Part shown: positions 7,403 through 16,572 of the stretch, one piece after another | Position numbering within the stretch: position 1 is the first letter of the stretch | Layout: each line of letters opens with the position of its first letter | Source of the DNA: CAZDDB01 sp963843285 | GTDB taxonomy: Bacteria; Acidobacteriota; HRBIN11; JAKEFK01 | Length of the DNA: 64,000 bases | Direction of reading: 5' to 3' | Assembly: GCA_963843285.1 (NCBI GenBank) | Contig: CAWJJO010000013.1 | Coordinates: forward strand, 475,738 to 539,737 | Made by a program: the position numbers and the translations under genes | The notes under the pieces: model-generated | What the model was told of the DNA's origin: nothing | What the model saw: only the letters and a program-made list of their open reading frames with translations | Databases searched by the model: none

Positions 7403-10036
7403 CTAGAAGTCATAACGCAGCACAAGCGCCGGATTGGAGCGCGAGGCGCGGAATGCGGGAATAAAACAGGCAACGCAGGAAACTCCAAACAAGATCAGGG
7501 AAGCCGTAATCAGAGTCAATGGATCTGTTGGCTTCAAGCCAAACAGGAGGCTTTGCAAGAATCGCGTGAGCACAAGCGCTGCAGCAATCCCGGCGACGAT
7601 TCCACCGAGTGCCGGGCGAATGCCGTTTCCAAGCAGCAACATCAAGAGATCATTCCGGTTTGCGCCCAACGCCATCCGGATCCCAATTTCGTGAAAACGT
7701 CGGCTCACCCCATAGGCCATAACGCCGTAGATGCCGAGCGCAGCCAGGAACAGAGCTGTCAATGCGAACAGTTGCAAAAGATGCAGCGTGAAGCTGCGCC
7801 GCCCAATGCTGGTTTGAACTACCTGCTCCATAGTAGCAACATCGGAAACGGATTGGCCGGGATCCACGGACCGGATCGATCGCCGGATTTCTGTAGCCGC
7901 AGTGGCGGAATCCCCCGTCACCCGCGCGACAAGAGAGAAAGTGGAATCGGACCATTGTTCCAGAGGCATGTAGAATTGCATCGCAAAGGGCTCCTGAAGG
8001 CCGATGTGGCGGACATCTTCGGCTACACCAATGACGGTTCTCCAGGGTCTGCTTTTTTCACCGATATGGATCTGCTTTCCGATCGGGTTCTCACCAGGCC
8101 AGATTCTGTCTGCGAAAGTCCTGTTCACGATTACGACCGGCAAGCTGTTTGCTCCGTCCAACAATGAAAAAAACCGACCACTGAGCAAGGGAATGCGCAT
8201 CGCCTTCAAGTAGTCCGGACTTACGGCGAATCGTTGTGCACTCGGGGCGAGACCTTCATTGGCAACGGGCTTATCTTTTACCAGTATTCCGTACATATCC
8301 AGATTGGTCGTTAACGGAAGCTGGCTCACAACTCCTGCCGATTGCACTGCCGGCAACGCTTGAACGCGTCCGAGAACCTCTCTGAAAAAGGACTGAACTT
8401 TCGCATCTTCATCGTATTTCGGCCCGGTAACTGAGACCGTCATCGTAATCAAACCTTCCGGCTGGAAACCGAGCTTCTGCGACATCAAATGCTGCACAGT
8501 TTGCAGCAGTAATCCCACCCCGGCAAGCAACACCAGCGCAAGCGCGATGTTGAACGCCACGAGTCCTCTCCGCAAATTTTGCCTGTTATCTGAAATGCGA
8601 TTCGACGAGACGGCAACTTCCCAGAGCTTTCCCTCCGTAGACCGCAACGCAGGTACAAGACCGAAAAGAATGCCTGACAACAAGCTGACCGCAATCGCAA
8701 ACAGTAGTACGGGCCCTGAGATGGAGACTTGATGCAATCTTGGAATCTCTATCGGCGCATGAGCAATCAGAAAGTCGACACCCCAGCGGGCGAAGAGGAT
8801 CCCAATCGTGCCTCCAATCAGCGCAAGCAACATGCTTTCCGTCAGAAGCTGCCGCAGCAATCTGATGCGACCTGCTCCCAGCGCCGCTCGAACCCCCAAC
8901 TCCTTGCTGCGATGGATTCCACGCGATAACATCAAACTCGCAAGATTGGAACAGCCAATCAGGAGGATCACAGCAACAGCCCCCAGCAGGATCCACAGCA
9001 AAGTTCTCACATTTCCTACGAAGTGTTCACGAAGCGGTACCAGAGTGGCGCCCACACCCCCATAATCATTGGGAAACTTGCGAATCAGCTCCCGTGTGAA
9101 CGAATCGATCTCGCTCCCTGCTTGCTCGATGCTGGAACCCGCGCGAATTCGTCCAATCGCTTGCAAATGATTGCAACTCCGACAAGCATAAGACAACGTT
9201 TGATCGTAACCAAGCGGGCGAAAAATTTCTGTTTCTTTGAAGTTGTATGCTATCAGCGGCTGAAAATGAGATGGCATCACACCGACAACCGTGCGCGGAA
9301 TTCCGTTTAGAAGAATCTGTCTACCTATGATAGAAGGGTCTGAATTGAAGCGCTGTTTCCACAAACGGTGGGTCAGAATTACAACACGATTTCGATCGGG
9401 GCGATCTTCTGCTACTTGAAAATCACGGCCGAGCATTGGAGGAATGCCGAGAATCTTGAAGAAGCCGGAAGATACGGACATGCCTTCCAAGGGCTCAGGA
9501 TCGCCATATCCACTGATGATCGGCTGCCAGTTGCTTGTGGCTGCAATGCCGCTAAACGAATGAAGAGTCTGCTTCCAGTCCTCGACCGTCGCATAGTTGG
9601 TGTTACTGAGCGAGCCATCCTTTTCACGCTGCCACAACATCGCAAGCCTGCCGGAATCAGGATAAGGGAGGGGCTGAAGCAAGACTGCCTGTGCAAGACT
9701 GAAAATCGCTGTGTTGGCTCCGATACCAACCGAGAGCGTAAGTATCGCTACTGCAAGAAACCCGGGTTCCCGGCGCAACGAACGAAACGAATAACGTACA
9801 TCTTGGAGCAATATTTCCACGAACTGACCTGTGCGAACCTCGCGAACTCTTTCTTTTGTTTGTTCCACCCCACCAACCTGTAAGGAGGCCTGACGCCGCG
9901 CCTCCTCTTCGGTCATGCCTTGTCCCCTGTTCTGTTGGATCTGCATCTCCATATGGAACTGGATCTCTTCCTGTAGTTCCTTTTCAACGATTTTTTTGCG
10001 GAAAAGATTGCGAAGTGCAAAAACGAAACGACTCAT
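7403..10036 (-). CDS. ADOP-type ABC permease (MacB/FtsX-like)
   Basis: This 877-residue membrane protein is of the acidobacterial duplicated orphan permease type. It has a cytoplasmic N-terminal segment (about residues 1-75, 'EEIQFHMEMQIQQNRGQGM' followed by 'EEARRQA'), then two MacB periplasmic-core plus FtsX modules. The first module opens at about residue 90 with 'AILTLSVGIGANTAIFSL'. The second FtsX module near the C-terminus has 'GIYGVMAYGVSRRFHEIGIR' and a final 'IPAFRASRSNP' signature. No ATPase gene is adjacent, consistent with the orphan label. It lies 12 bases downstream of a PadR regulator, the usual pairing. Transported molecule unknown; related MacB-like proteins act in efflux or mechanotransmission. 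Confidence 0.92.
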   Translation of the reverse strand: MSRFVFALRNLFRKKIVEKELQEEIQFHMEMQIQQNRGQGMTEEEARRQASLQVGGVEQTKERVREVRTGQFVEILLQDVRYSFRSLRREPGFLAVAILTLSVGIGANTAIFSLAQAVLLQPLPYPDSGRLAMLWQREKDGSLSNTNYATVEDWKQTLHSFSGIAATSNWQPIISGYGDPEPLEGMSVSSGFFKILGIPPMLGRDFQVAEDRPDRNRVVILTHRLWKQRFNSDPSIIGRQILLNGIPRTVVGVMPSHFQPLIAYNFKETEIFRPLGYDQTLSYACRSCNHLQAIGRIRAGSSIEQAGSEIDSFTRELIRKFPNDYGGVGATLVPLREHFVGNVRTLLWILLGAVAVILLIGCSNLASLMLSRGIHRSKELGVRAALGAGRIRLLRQLLTESMLLALIGGTIGILFARWGVDFLIAHAPIEIPRLHQVSISGPVLLFAIAVSLLSGILFGLVPALRSTEGKLWEVAVSSNRISDNRQNLRRGLVAFNIALALVLLAGVGLLLQTVQHLMSQKLGFQPEGLITMTVSVTGPKYDEDAKVQSFFREVLGRVQALPAVQSAGVVSQLPLTTNLDMYGILVKDKPVANEGLAPSAQRFAVSPDYLKAMRIPLLSGRFFSLLDGANSLPVVIVNRTFADRIWPGENPIGKQIHIGEKSRPWRTVIGVAEDVRHIGLQEPFAMQFYMPLEQWSDSTFSLVARVTGDSATAATEIRRSIRSVDPGQSVSDVATMEQVVQTSIGRRSFTLHLLQLFALTALFLAALGIYGVMAYGVSRRFHEIGIRMALGANRNDLLMLLLGNGIRPALGGIVAGIAAALVLTRFLQSLLFGLKPTDPLTLITASLILFGVSCVACFIPAFRASRSNPALVLRYDF

Positions 10037-10048
10037 TTCAAACCTTCC

Positions 10049-10369
10049 TCAAGCGGACTGAAGCACGCGCGCGATCGCAGCGCTGAGAACCTGCCATTGT
10101 TTGGTCTCCTGCTCCAACTGCTTGCGCCCGGCTCTGGCCAACTTGTAGTATTTTGCCTTCCGGTTGTTTTCCGACATACCCCATTCAGACTGAATCCATC
10201 CTTTCTCTTCCAGGCGATGCAATGCCGGATAAAGAGAACCCTGGTTGACACGAAATACATCCCTCGAAATCTGAGACAGGCGATGTGAAATTCCAAAACC
10301 ATGCATTGGTTCGAGATCCAGAATCTTCAGAATCAGCAAATCGAGAGTGCCCTGCAAAAGTTCGGTCAT
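10049..10369 (-). CDS. PadR-family transcriptional regulator
   Basis: The 106-residue protein has the PadR winged-helix: 'LLQGTLDLLILKILDLEPMH' at residues 4-23, 'GFGISHRLSQIS', then 'VNQGSLYPALHRLEEKGWI' as recognition helix and wing, and a C-terminal dimer helix. This short PadR form is typical of acidobacterial genomes, where it sits immediately before ADOP permease genes as here (12 bases). It likely represses the permease operon in response to a small ligand. Confident family call; ligand unknown. Confidence 0.93.
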   Translation of the reverse strand: MTELLQGTLDLLILKILDLEPMHGFGISHRLSQISRDVFRVNQGSLYPALHRLEEKGWIQSEWGMSENNRKAKYYKLARAGRKQLEQETKQWQVLSAAIARVLQSA

Positions 10370-10431
10370 AGTTACCCCTGTAGATAGCCTACATAAGAAT
10401 AAGGTGACTCCTGTAGAATGTCAACAGGTAA

Positions 10432-10486
10432 GGAGCGCAGGCGTCCCGCCTGCATTATGGGTCGCAGGTGTCCCGCCTGCATTCAC
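10432..10486. repeat. Interspersed hairpin repeat, two tandem units
   Basis: 'ggagcgcaggcgtcccgcctgcattatggg' followed by 'tcgcaggtgtcccgcctgcattcacc' gives two consecutive GCAGGC...GCCTGC hairpins. The motif can be read in frame as 'SAGVPPA' peptides, so it creates spurious coding signal. It lies upstream of the di-haem oxidoreductase remnant. Confidence 0.85.
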
Positions 10487-10489
10487 CGT

Positions 10490-10812
10490 TTATCTTTCCG
10501 CGCAACCGCGCCCCACTTTGTTGCTGGAACTTCACGGTTTGGGTCTGATTGATCCACTCCTTCAAACCCAGATAGATTCCATCATCAGGGGAGCGTCTCG
10601 ATTCTCTCAGATTGGATATGCTTCCTGTCATATCCAGGCTCTTAAGATTAATTCATGATGGCCGAGCGACAACGATTACCGAGGCAATCCTGGAACATGG
10701 AGGCGAGGGACTGGCTTCTCAAAATCCGTTTAGAAACCTGGCACATAGCGATCAGCAGGACCTGATCAGCTTCCTGAACAATCTCGTACTATTCAAGACT
10801 GCTGAGGAGTAA
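10490..10812 (+). pseudogene. C-terminal remnant of di-haem (DUF1111) oxidoreductase
   Basis: Two overlapping frames together encode the tail of a di-haem thiol-oxidoreductase/cytochrome c peroxidase-like protein. The first frame (to 10658) reads 'RFSQIGYASCHIQALKI', a damaged form of the family's haem motif F..IGCASCHxP.L in which the first haem cysteine is tyrosine. The second frame (about 10640-10812) reads 'LIHDGRATTITEAILEHGGE' and 'DQQDLISFLNNLV', the conserved C-terminus of that family. The N-terminal two thirds are missing and a frameshift separates the halves, so the gene is dead. A strong terminator follows directly. Confidence 0.75.
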
Positions 10813-10820
10813 ATATTCAC

Positions 10821-10851
10821 AAATAGGGGCGCCTCACTGGCGCCCCTATTT
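10821..10851 (+). terminator. Intrinsic-type terminator hairpin
   Basis: A perfect 13-bp stem, AAATAGGGGCGCC against GGCGCCCCTATTT with a TCACT loop, lies 9 bases after the di-haem oxidoreductase remnant. The symmetric A/T flanks suit termination in either direction. It is the cleanest terminator seen in the window and is a relic of the dead gene's transcription unit. Confidence 0.85.
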
Positions 10852-10981
10852 ACTCTGATGGGGATCCTCGTGGAAGATCAATTTTCTTTACACAACATTC
10901 ATGGACATTTAACTTTGCGGTAACCAAAAGCTTCATCAATAAGAATACAATGAACTTGTTTATCGTTTTGTGTGATCGCTA

Positions 10982-11344
10982 ATGAATTTGGATCTGCAAT
11001 ATGAAACAATCGAATCCAGTATCGGATTGGTTCGCCTATCAGGACGCCTTGACGTTCCTGGGGTCCAGGAAATTGATCTTAAGTTTACTGTCTACACTTC
11101 TACTCAGCGCCTTCCTGTCATCGTAGATCTTGAAAAAGTCACTATGATTACATCGATGGGGCTCGCTATGCTGGTCACAAGCGCGAAATCACTGAAGCCT
11201 CATGGAATTCCCTTCATCCTGCTCAATCCGCAGCCGCAGGTGGAAAAGGTGATTCAATTATCTGGACTGGAAAATCTTCTGCCGATCGAAAAGGATCTTT
11301 CTTCCGCGATTCAGCGCATCAAGAATTTGCCCCCCTCCGCATAG
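10982..11344 (+). CDS. STAS-domain anti-sigma factor antagonist
   Basis: This 120-residue protein is a single STAS domain: 'GLVRLSGRLDVPGVQEI' as the first strand, 'PVIVDLEKVTMITSMGL' as the central phosphorylation segment, and 'VEKVIQLSGLENLLPI' as the last helix and strand. STAS proteins bind anti-sigma kinases; the serine in TSMGL corresponds to the usual phosphoserine site. No anti-sigma kinase or phosphatase gene is next to it. No strong ribosome site is visible before the ATG. It stands alone between two decayed genes and is intact. Confidence 0.85.
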   Translation: MNLDLQYETIESSIGLVRLSGRLDVPGVQEIDLKFTVYTSTQRLPVIVDLEKVTMITSMGLAMLVTSAKSLKPHGIPFILLNPQPQVEKVIQLSGLENLLPIEKDLSSAIQRIKNLPPSA

Positions 11345-11395
11345 CAATCGTTCTCTGTTTTGACAACGAAAGCAAACCGTCCGAAGATAACTGCA

Positions 11396-12567
11396 ATGAG
11401 CAGAAAATTTCTTGTATTGATTCTGGCTTCTACTTTGTGGATTCCAGCTCTGGAAGCTGCAAAGCCGCAGCTGGTTTTGCAGACTGGAATTCCATATCCG
11501 GCCGTGATTCTTGCATTCAGTCCTGACGGCAAACTTCTCGCTTCGATGAGCTACGCGGGCGGCTCCATTCAGTTGTGGGAGATTGCCACCGGAAGGCAAC
11601 TGCTATCGATCGATCTCGAAGTGCGCTCCGCAGTTGCAGTAGCTCTCAATTCCGCATTTTGTTTTACTGCCGATGGCGCGTCTTTGATCAGCGCCAGCGC
11701 CGGATTCGTGAAGGAATGGGAAACGAGAACCGGACGTTTGTTGCGCAGTGTCGCAATCCACTGTGACTTCGGAGCCGTGGCATTGAGTCCTGATGGACGA
11801 CTCCTTGCCGTGATCAATCAAACGCGGCAGAGCCTTTCTGTCTGCGATACACAATCAGGACGCTGATGCGGGAGTGCTTCGCTCAGTCCGGATGGAACCC
11901 GGCAGATTCATCCGTTATACCGTATCGGAATTTCACGAAGACGGTTTCCGGTGTTTGCGTCCAACAAGCTGATTCCGATACTTGTTTGGCAAATCCCATT
12001 TGATCTCTGGATTTCTCGGGCGCCGGTCGTGGGATCTGAAATATCCCAGAGTCTTGTGGAATAGGAATAGAACCGTTTGACAGCATACACTTTCAATCAG
12101 GATGATGTGAAAAGTGCCGATGCAACGCTCACTGTAACGGGTGGAAGCGAATTGCAGCGAAAAGGCACAGCCTACATCGTGACCATCGGAGTGAATCGCT
12201 ATTCGAATGAACAGTTCAATCTAAAGTATGCAGTCACAGATGCTTCAACGTTCGGGCAAGAAATGCAAACCGAACAATCACAACTCCGAAACTACGGCCA
12301 CGTGAAAGTGATCGTGCTGACAGATGCAGACGCGACCCGGCAAAATATTCTGAAGGCATTGTGCGCGAATGGTTCAATTATGCGAGCGATCGCGTTCCCC
12401 AAATGCAAGAGACGGAGCTGCAGTCGCGACTTCTGGTTCATCAGAACCTGGCCTTTGTTGAAGGAGAAGAGCAGATTGAGAATCCCGCCGAAAAGAGCGT
12501 ACAACGTCCGCGCATTTTCTATCGCCGTGAACCGGACCGCAAACCACTTGTAGTTGGCCGTCCCTAA
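11396..12567 (+). pseudogene. WD40-caspase family protein, broken
   Basis: The gene starts at ATG 11396 with a signal peptide (KFLVLILASTLWIPALEA) and WD40 blades ('ILAFSPDGKLLASMS', 'VALSPDGRLLAVINQ'), then stops at 11866. From 12077 the reading continues with 'DDVKSADATLTVTGG' and 'YIVTIGVNRYSNEQFNLKYA', the start of a caspase-like (peptidase C14) domain, then shifts frame at about 12365 and ends with 'SVQRPRIFYRRE' to 12567. The catalytic core with its His/Cys dyad is missing between 'TRQNILKAL' and 'REWFNYASDRVPQMQ'. A stretch inside the WD40 part (about 11905-12070) is inverted. Such WD40-caspase proteins are probable stress or signalling peptidases; this copy cannot work. Confidence 0.82.
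11905..12075 (-). other. Inverted WD40 segment within the pseudogene
   Basis: On the minus strand this stretch encodes 'STRLWDISDPTTGAREI' and 'ISLLDANTGNRLREIP', typical WD40 blade ends, while the flanking halves of the same gene lie on the plus strand. It sits exactly where the missing blades are expected, between 'LAVINQ' and 'DDVKSADATL'. A local inversion is the simplest explanation. Boundaries are approximate. Confidence 0.65.
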
Positions 12568-12654
12568 ATAAATAAGTGCAATTGAAGAAATCAATGCCTA
12601 TTATGAAAGGATCACGATTAAATTTTTGAAAACACAATTGTCAGGAGGTATTAC

Positions 12655-12957
12655 ATGGTAACTGTAGCTCTATACGTTCAACTTGAGGCAAAACCCGGAA
12701 AGGAAGCGGAAGTTGAGGAGTTCCTTCGTGGAGGACTGTCAATCGTTCTGGACGAGCCGGCAACAACGGCCTGGTTTGCGATCCGAATTGCGCCATCCAC
12801 CTTTGGGATCTTCGACGCTTTTCCTGACGAGTCAGGACGGCAGGCACACCTGACAGGCCGAGTCGCAGCTGCGCTGATGGCAAAAGCTTCCGAGCTTTTA
12901 GCGAAACCGCCCGTGATCGAAAAGGTTGATGTCCTGGCTGCCAAGCTTCCGGGGTAG
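12655..12957 (+). CDS. Small antibiotic-biosynthesis-monooxygenase (ABM) fold protein
   Basis: The 100-residue protein shows the dimeric alpha-beta barrel pattern of quinol monooxygenase/ABM proteins: 'VALYVQLEAKPGKEAEVEEF' as first strand and helix, 'AWFAIRIAPSTFGIFDAF' as the central strands, and 'HLTGRVAAALMAKASELL' as the last helix. Members oxidise quinols or similar aromatics without a cofactor, or act as haem-handling proteins. CAGGAGG at optimal spacing precedes the ATG. No partner gene is adjacent, so the substrate is unknown. Confidence 0.82.
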   Translation: MVTVALYVQLEAKPGKEAEVEEFLRGGLSIVLDEPATTAWFAIRIAPSTFGIFDAFPDESGRQAHLTGRVAAALMAKASELLAKPPVIEKVDVLAAKLPG

Positions 12958-12980
12958 TACATTCCCAAGACAGAAGGGTT

Positions 12981-14200
12981 TCAAGGTCCGGTAGGTCGAA
13001 CGAGACGGGAGTACGTGTAGGATACGGCCCAAGCATCGTCGACACTGGTTGAACCTTTCAAATTGTTGCGCGTGAAGGTCTTAATAGATCCTAATGAAAG
13101 TCCGTTTTGAAAATCGTTCACCCGAGCCGATAGAAGCGCCCCTGCATTATCCTTTCCTCCGACTTCTGCGCCAGGCGCACCCATAAAAAAGAACAAGTGA
13201 CCCATACTCATCTGGGCCCCAAGGGTTGCTCCGTATCTATCACCTTCGTTTCGCCCGCCCTTTAGTTTTGTTCCAAGGTCTTGCCCCAAAAACGCGGGCG
13301 GTTGGCCGTTCTTGGACCTGAAGAAATCGACCGCACCGGTATCGAAGCGGATCGGGTTTCCGATCCTTTCATCAAAAGGAGATCCCATGCCAATTAGAAA
13401 ATTACCCGGGGTTCCGCCTGTGGCAACCGAAAAGCCGGATCGACCTCCGGGCAACGAAAAGGGGCTCCTCAGAAAAGTACTGTTCATTGTTGTAAGACCC
13501 CCCGCAGTTCCATTTACAACGAATGCGCCACCTGTATTATCATCCAGATCAGGCGCTGTTAGAATCGCATCAGCAAAATCATCATTGTTGCAATAGCAAG
13601 CACCCAACTCGAATCCGAGACCATTCGGCTTGTTCGTTTTCAGGGTGATCTTTTGATTTCCCGGAGATCCTAAGCCGCCGGGGGGGAACCGCCGTAAAGC
13701 GCATTCACCGAACCCCTGAAATCGCTTTCTACTGTATTGATGAGCACGTCATCGAATCGATCGTTGTTGATGTTCAGAACGGAAACCCGCCGACCAAAAA
13801 ACGCGTTGGTAGTTGGCTTCCCTTTAATACCTCGAGTTCCCCGATGAATTTCTCCGCGAAGCGATAGACCGGTAGAGGAACCACCAAATTCCAGTATTTT
13901 CCCCGCATTGATTTTTCCATTGACAGTTGCGCCCGGTTCCGATGCCGCGATATCCAAAAAGCCATCTCCATCAAAGTCCCCTGCAGCTACATCCGTACAC
14001 AGCAGACCATTTGGTTGATCTCCAACCAGGAATTGAGCAGGCTCCAGGTCGGCTCCTCGTTTTCCAAGATACAGGAGCATGCCGCCCGTGTTCAGCCCGA
14101 ATTCAGAATCAAATCCGTTCGTACACACAACAAGATCGGAGATATTGTCTCCATTCACATCCCCGATGCGGATGAGATTCCAAAAAAGTCACCCGGGTGT
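12981..14200 (-). pseudogene. FG-GAP repeat (integrin-like propeller) protein, frameshifted
   Basis: Two frames, 13670-14158 and 12981-13607 on the minus strand, encode one FG-GAP beta-propeller protein. The first has 'AAGDFDGDGFLDIAASEPGA' and 'VLNINNDRFDDVLI' (calcium-binding D.N.D.. loops). The second continues with 'NNDDFADAILTAPDLDDNTGG'. They join if one base is changed in the G7 run at 13680-13686. Upstream, 'EPHPGDFFG' is in another frame and a shift at the A6 run (14182-14187) would connect it to 'IRIGDVNGDN'. No signal peptide remains, so the N-terminus is also lost or further upstream frames are broken. Both shifts are at homopolymers, so assembly error is possible. Confidence 0.75.
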
Positions 14201-14257
14201 GGTTCTATCCCACCACGTTTCCCGCTCCAACGTCGGCGAGGTTCTGACCGTGAAGCG

Positions 14258-14761
14258 TTACAACCCGCTGATCGATTTCAGTTGCTTCAAATGATTGATG
14301 TCATGTCCCGCGGTCAAACGAGCCATATCGGCGATCGATTCTCTGCCCCGCTCTGAATGAATGCCGGCATAATTCCAATGCTTCGGTTGCAGTGATCGCA
14401 GCCGCGCAAGATTGCTTTTTCGCACAGTACGGAACAAGCTCAGCGCGAGAGAAGGATCGTCTTGCAAATAACCTGAGTGCCTCACCCAGATATCCTGATC
14501 GTATGCCTGGATCGGCGAGCCGTCGGAGCTCAAAATCATTCGAAGCCGGTATGCAAAAACGATCTCTCCTTCAGCAAGATGCGCGAGAATCTGTGCGGCG
14601 CTCCACTGACCGGGAGCGCGCGGGGCAGTCAATCGTTCACCCGGGAGAGTTTCTATAAGCCGATCGACTTCAATAAGTGTTTCTTCCAGGACTTTAAGAG
14701 GTTCTTTGCCTGCAAGTGTCCGGATCAATCGTTGTGTATATTCCTGTGGGGTTTCGTTCAT
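14258..14761 (-). CDS. DinB-family protein
   Basis: The 167-residue four-helix protein matches the DinB/YfiT-like superfamily: 'APGQWSAAQILAHLAEGEIVF' provides the first metal-ligand histidine, and 'ADMARLTAGHDINHLKQL' holds the last two (H..xxxH). These proteins bind a divalent metal and often act as thiol transferases. The start follows AGGAGG by seven bases. It is divergent from the methyltransferase at 14855. No specific substrate can be named. Confidence 0.85.
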   Translation of the reverse strand: MNETPQEYTQRLIRTLAGKEPLKVLEETLIEVDRLIETLPGERLTAPRAPGQWSAAQILAHLAEGEIVFAYRLRMILSSDGSPIQAYDQDIWVRHSGYLQDDPSLALSLFRTVRKSNLARLRSLQPKHWNYAGIHSERGRESIADMARLTAGHDINHLKQLKSISGL

Positions 14762-14854
14762 TCTATTCCTCCTGATTCGCTATTCATCATCGCAATAAAA
14801 TCTGATAATAATGAAGCATGTCACTGTGAATCTAGTACAAAATTGCTGCCTACT

Positions 14855-15601
14855 ATGGACTGGTATCGTTCTTTTTATTCAAAAGAGTTTCTTCACTGCG
14901 TGGGATTTGCGGACACCGCTCAAACCGAAGCTGAAGTCGAATTCCTGTTCAATGTCCTGGATTTTCAGTCTAACGCAAAGGTTCTCGATCTCTGCTGCGG
15001 TTATGCGCGCCACGCAACGTTGATGTCGGAGCGCTCCACACTTCACGTAACAGGCATGGACTTGTCTGCGGACTACCTCCAGATTGCAAAACAGGGGCAT
15101 GCCGGTTCCAATTTACATTTTGTCCGCGGCGACATGCGAAGAGTTCCGTTCCATGATTCATTCGATGTTGTCATCAATCTGTTCACATCGTTTGGCTTCT
15201 TTGAAACTGATGAAGAGAATGAAACTGTATTGAAACAGATTCACCGAGCCCTCAAGCCTGGCGGTCAGTTCCTGTTGGATTACGAAAACAAATTCCATTT
15301 CGTGCAAAACGATGTCCTGCAAAAGGAACGTTGCTGGTGGAGAGATGATTCCGGCTCGCTATATTTGATCGAAAACAGCTACGATGCGAATACGGAACGG
15401 GAAAGATTACGCGTCTTGAAGTTCGAAAACGAAACGATCACTGAAAGCGGTTACAATATCCGTTTATATAGCCTTCCCGAATTGAAGAGGATGCTGGAAA
15501 GAACGGGGTTCCAGCTTGTTCAAGTATGGGGAGACTTTAACGCTGAACCCTACTCTGTTCAAAGCAGACGATTGATCACACTCTCCCGAAAAGTTTTGTG
15601 A
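14855..15601 (+). CDS. Class I SAM-dependent methyltransferase
   Basis: The 248-residue protein has motif I 'VLDLCCGYARHATLM' near residue 45, motif II 'VTGMDLSADYL', and the 'DVVINLFTSFGFF' motif typical of the SAM methyltransferase superfamily. 'KPGGQFLLDYEN' and the C-terminal 'LYSLPELKRMLERTGF' place it with the Methyltransf_25-like group. The frame extends 126 codons upstream over the DinB gene, but ATG 14855 begins right before the domain and is preferred. Substrate unknown. Confidence 0.85.
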   Translation: MDWYRSFYSKEFLHCVGFADTAQTEAEVEFLFNVLDFQSNAKVLDLCCGYARHATLMSERSTLHVTGMDLSADYLQIAKQGHAGSNLHFVRGDMRRVPFHDSFDVVINLFTSFGFFETDEENETVLKQIHRALKPGGQFLLDYENKFHFVQNDVLQKERCWWRDDSGSLYLIENSYDANTERERLRVLKFENETITESGYNIRLYSLPELKRMLERTGFQLVQVWGDFNAEPYSVQSRRLITLSRKVL

Positions 15602-15657
15602 CGGCCTTTATTTGCCGGTCAGCATAGACAATCAGAAGCGTTTCATTTCGGAAACGA

Positions 15658-15734
15658 TTTGTAGCGCCGGCGTCCGCGCCGGCAGGAACATTATGCATTG
15701 CCGAGATCTGCCGGCGAGACGCCGGCGCTACAAA
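15658..15734. repeat. Interspersed repeat with 17-bp perfect inverted ends
   Basis: TTTGTAGCGCCGGCGTC at 15658-15674 is repeated as its exact reverse complement at 15718-15734. Each arm contains a smaller GCCGGC hairpin. This is the best-preserved full copy of one form of the repeat; close relatives lie at 32871-32950 and 61441-61521. Confidence 0.88.
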
Positions 15735-15777
15735 CCGAGCAGCATGGTTTGTAAATGCTACAATGGCTCCAGGCAAC

Positions 15778-16476
15778 ATGGTGGATGACAAAATCATTCG
15801 GATCAGCAGACGTGAGGCACTCGGTATGCTGGCCTCGCTCGTTACCCTCGGGTTCACTGGCCGTGTGGAGAGTGATAGTAAAAGGAACTCGAGTGGATCC
15901 AATTGCCTGCTTACCCCGCAGCTAACTGAAGGCCCTTACTTCGTTGATGAAAAGCTCCATCGATCCGACATTACCGAAGGCCAGCCAGGCTTGCCGCTGC
16001 GGTTGAACATCTATGTTTATCATGCCAACTCCTCCGCATGCAATGCGATCCCTGGTGTTCAGATTGACGTCTGGCATACAAATGGAAACGGCGTTTACTC
16101 CGATGTTCCCTTTTTGAATTCAGATGGACAGACATTCTTGCGTGGATATCAGATCACAGATAAGAACGGGAACGCGTCGTTTGCTACGATTTTTCCGGGC
16201 TGGTACCCAGGACGGACATCTCATATTCACTTGAAAGCCCGGATCTTGAATGCCTCCGGCAAAGAATCGTTAGAAGCAACTACCCAGGTATTTTTTGATG
16301 ATCGTATTACAGACGATGTTTACGCCAACGTCCCACCTTACAACGCTCGTAGGAATCGTGACACTAGAAACTCACAAGATGGTATCTATGGTGGGCGCAC
16401 AGGTCTGCTGCTTAGTCTCACTGGAGACAATATTTTCGGGTACGCGGGTTCAATTCCGATTGGTATCGCCCTGTAA
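15778..16476 (+). CDS. Intradiol ring-cleavage dioxygenase, probably Tat-exported
   Basis: The protein (232 residues from ATG 15778; an in-frame ATG at 15763 is possible) resembles catechol/protocatechuate-type intradiol dioxygenases, which open aromatic rings with non-haem Fe(III). The metal-site sequences are visible: 'DVWHTNGNGVYSD' with the first tyrosine and 'FPGWYPGRTSHIHLKA' with the second tyrosine and two histidines. An N-terminal 'SRREALGMLASLVTLGF' with paired arginines suggests Tat export. A phosphate-loop-like 'TPQLTEGPYF' start of the mature domain is typical of this exported subfamily. Substrate not known. Confidence 0.88.
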   Translation: MVDDKIIRISRREALGMLASLVTLGFTGRVESDSKRNSSGSNCLLTPQLTEGPYFVDEKLHRSDITEGQPGLPLRLNIYVYHANSSACNAIPGVQIDVWHTNGNGVYSDVPFLNSDGQTFLRGYQITDKNGNASFATIFPGWYPGRTSHIHLKARILNASGKESLEATTQVFFDDRITDDVYANVPPYNARRNRDTRNSQDGIYGGRTGLLLSLTGDNIFGYAGSIPIGIAL

Positions 16477-16572
16477 ATCCGGCCAATCAGTCAGGATTCC
16501 TGCCAAAACGTCAGTTTGAAAAAACAAAATCGCCGGAGGGCATTGGCATAGTGCTTGCTCTTTCGAAAGGCA

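Noticed and set aside
7337..8167. 276-codon plus-strand frame opposite the ADOP permease
   Set aside because: Composition is that of an antisense shadow (many Gln, His, Arg, Cys) and the permease on the other strand is intact and conserved.
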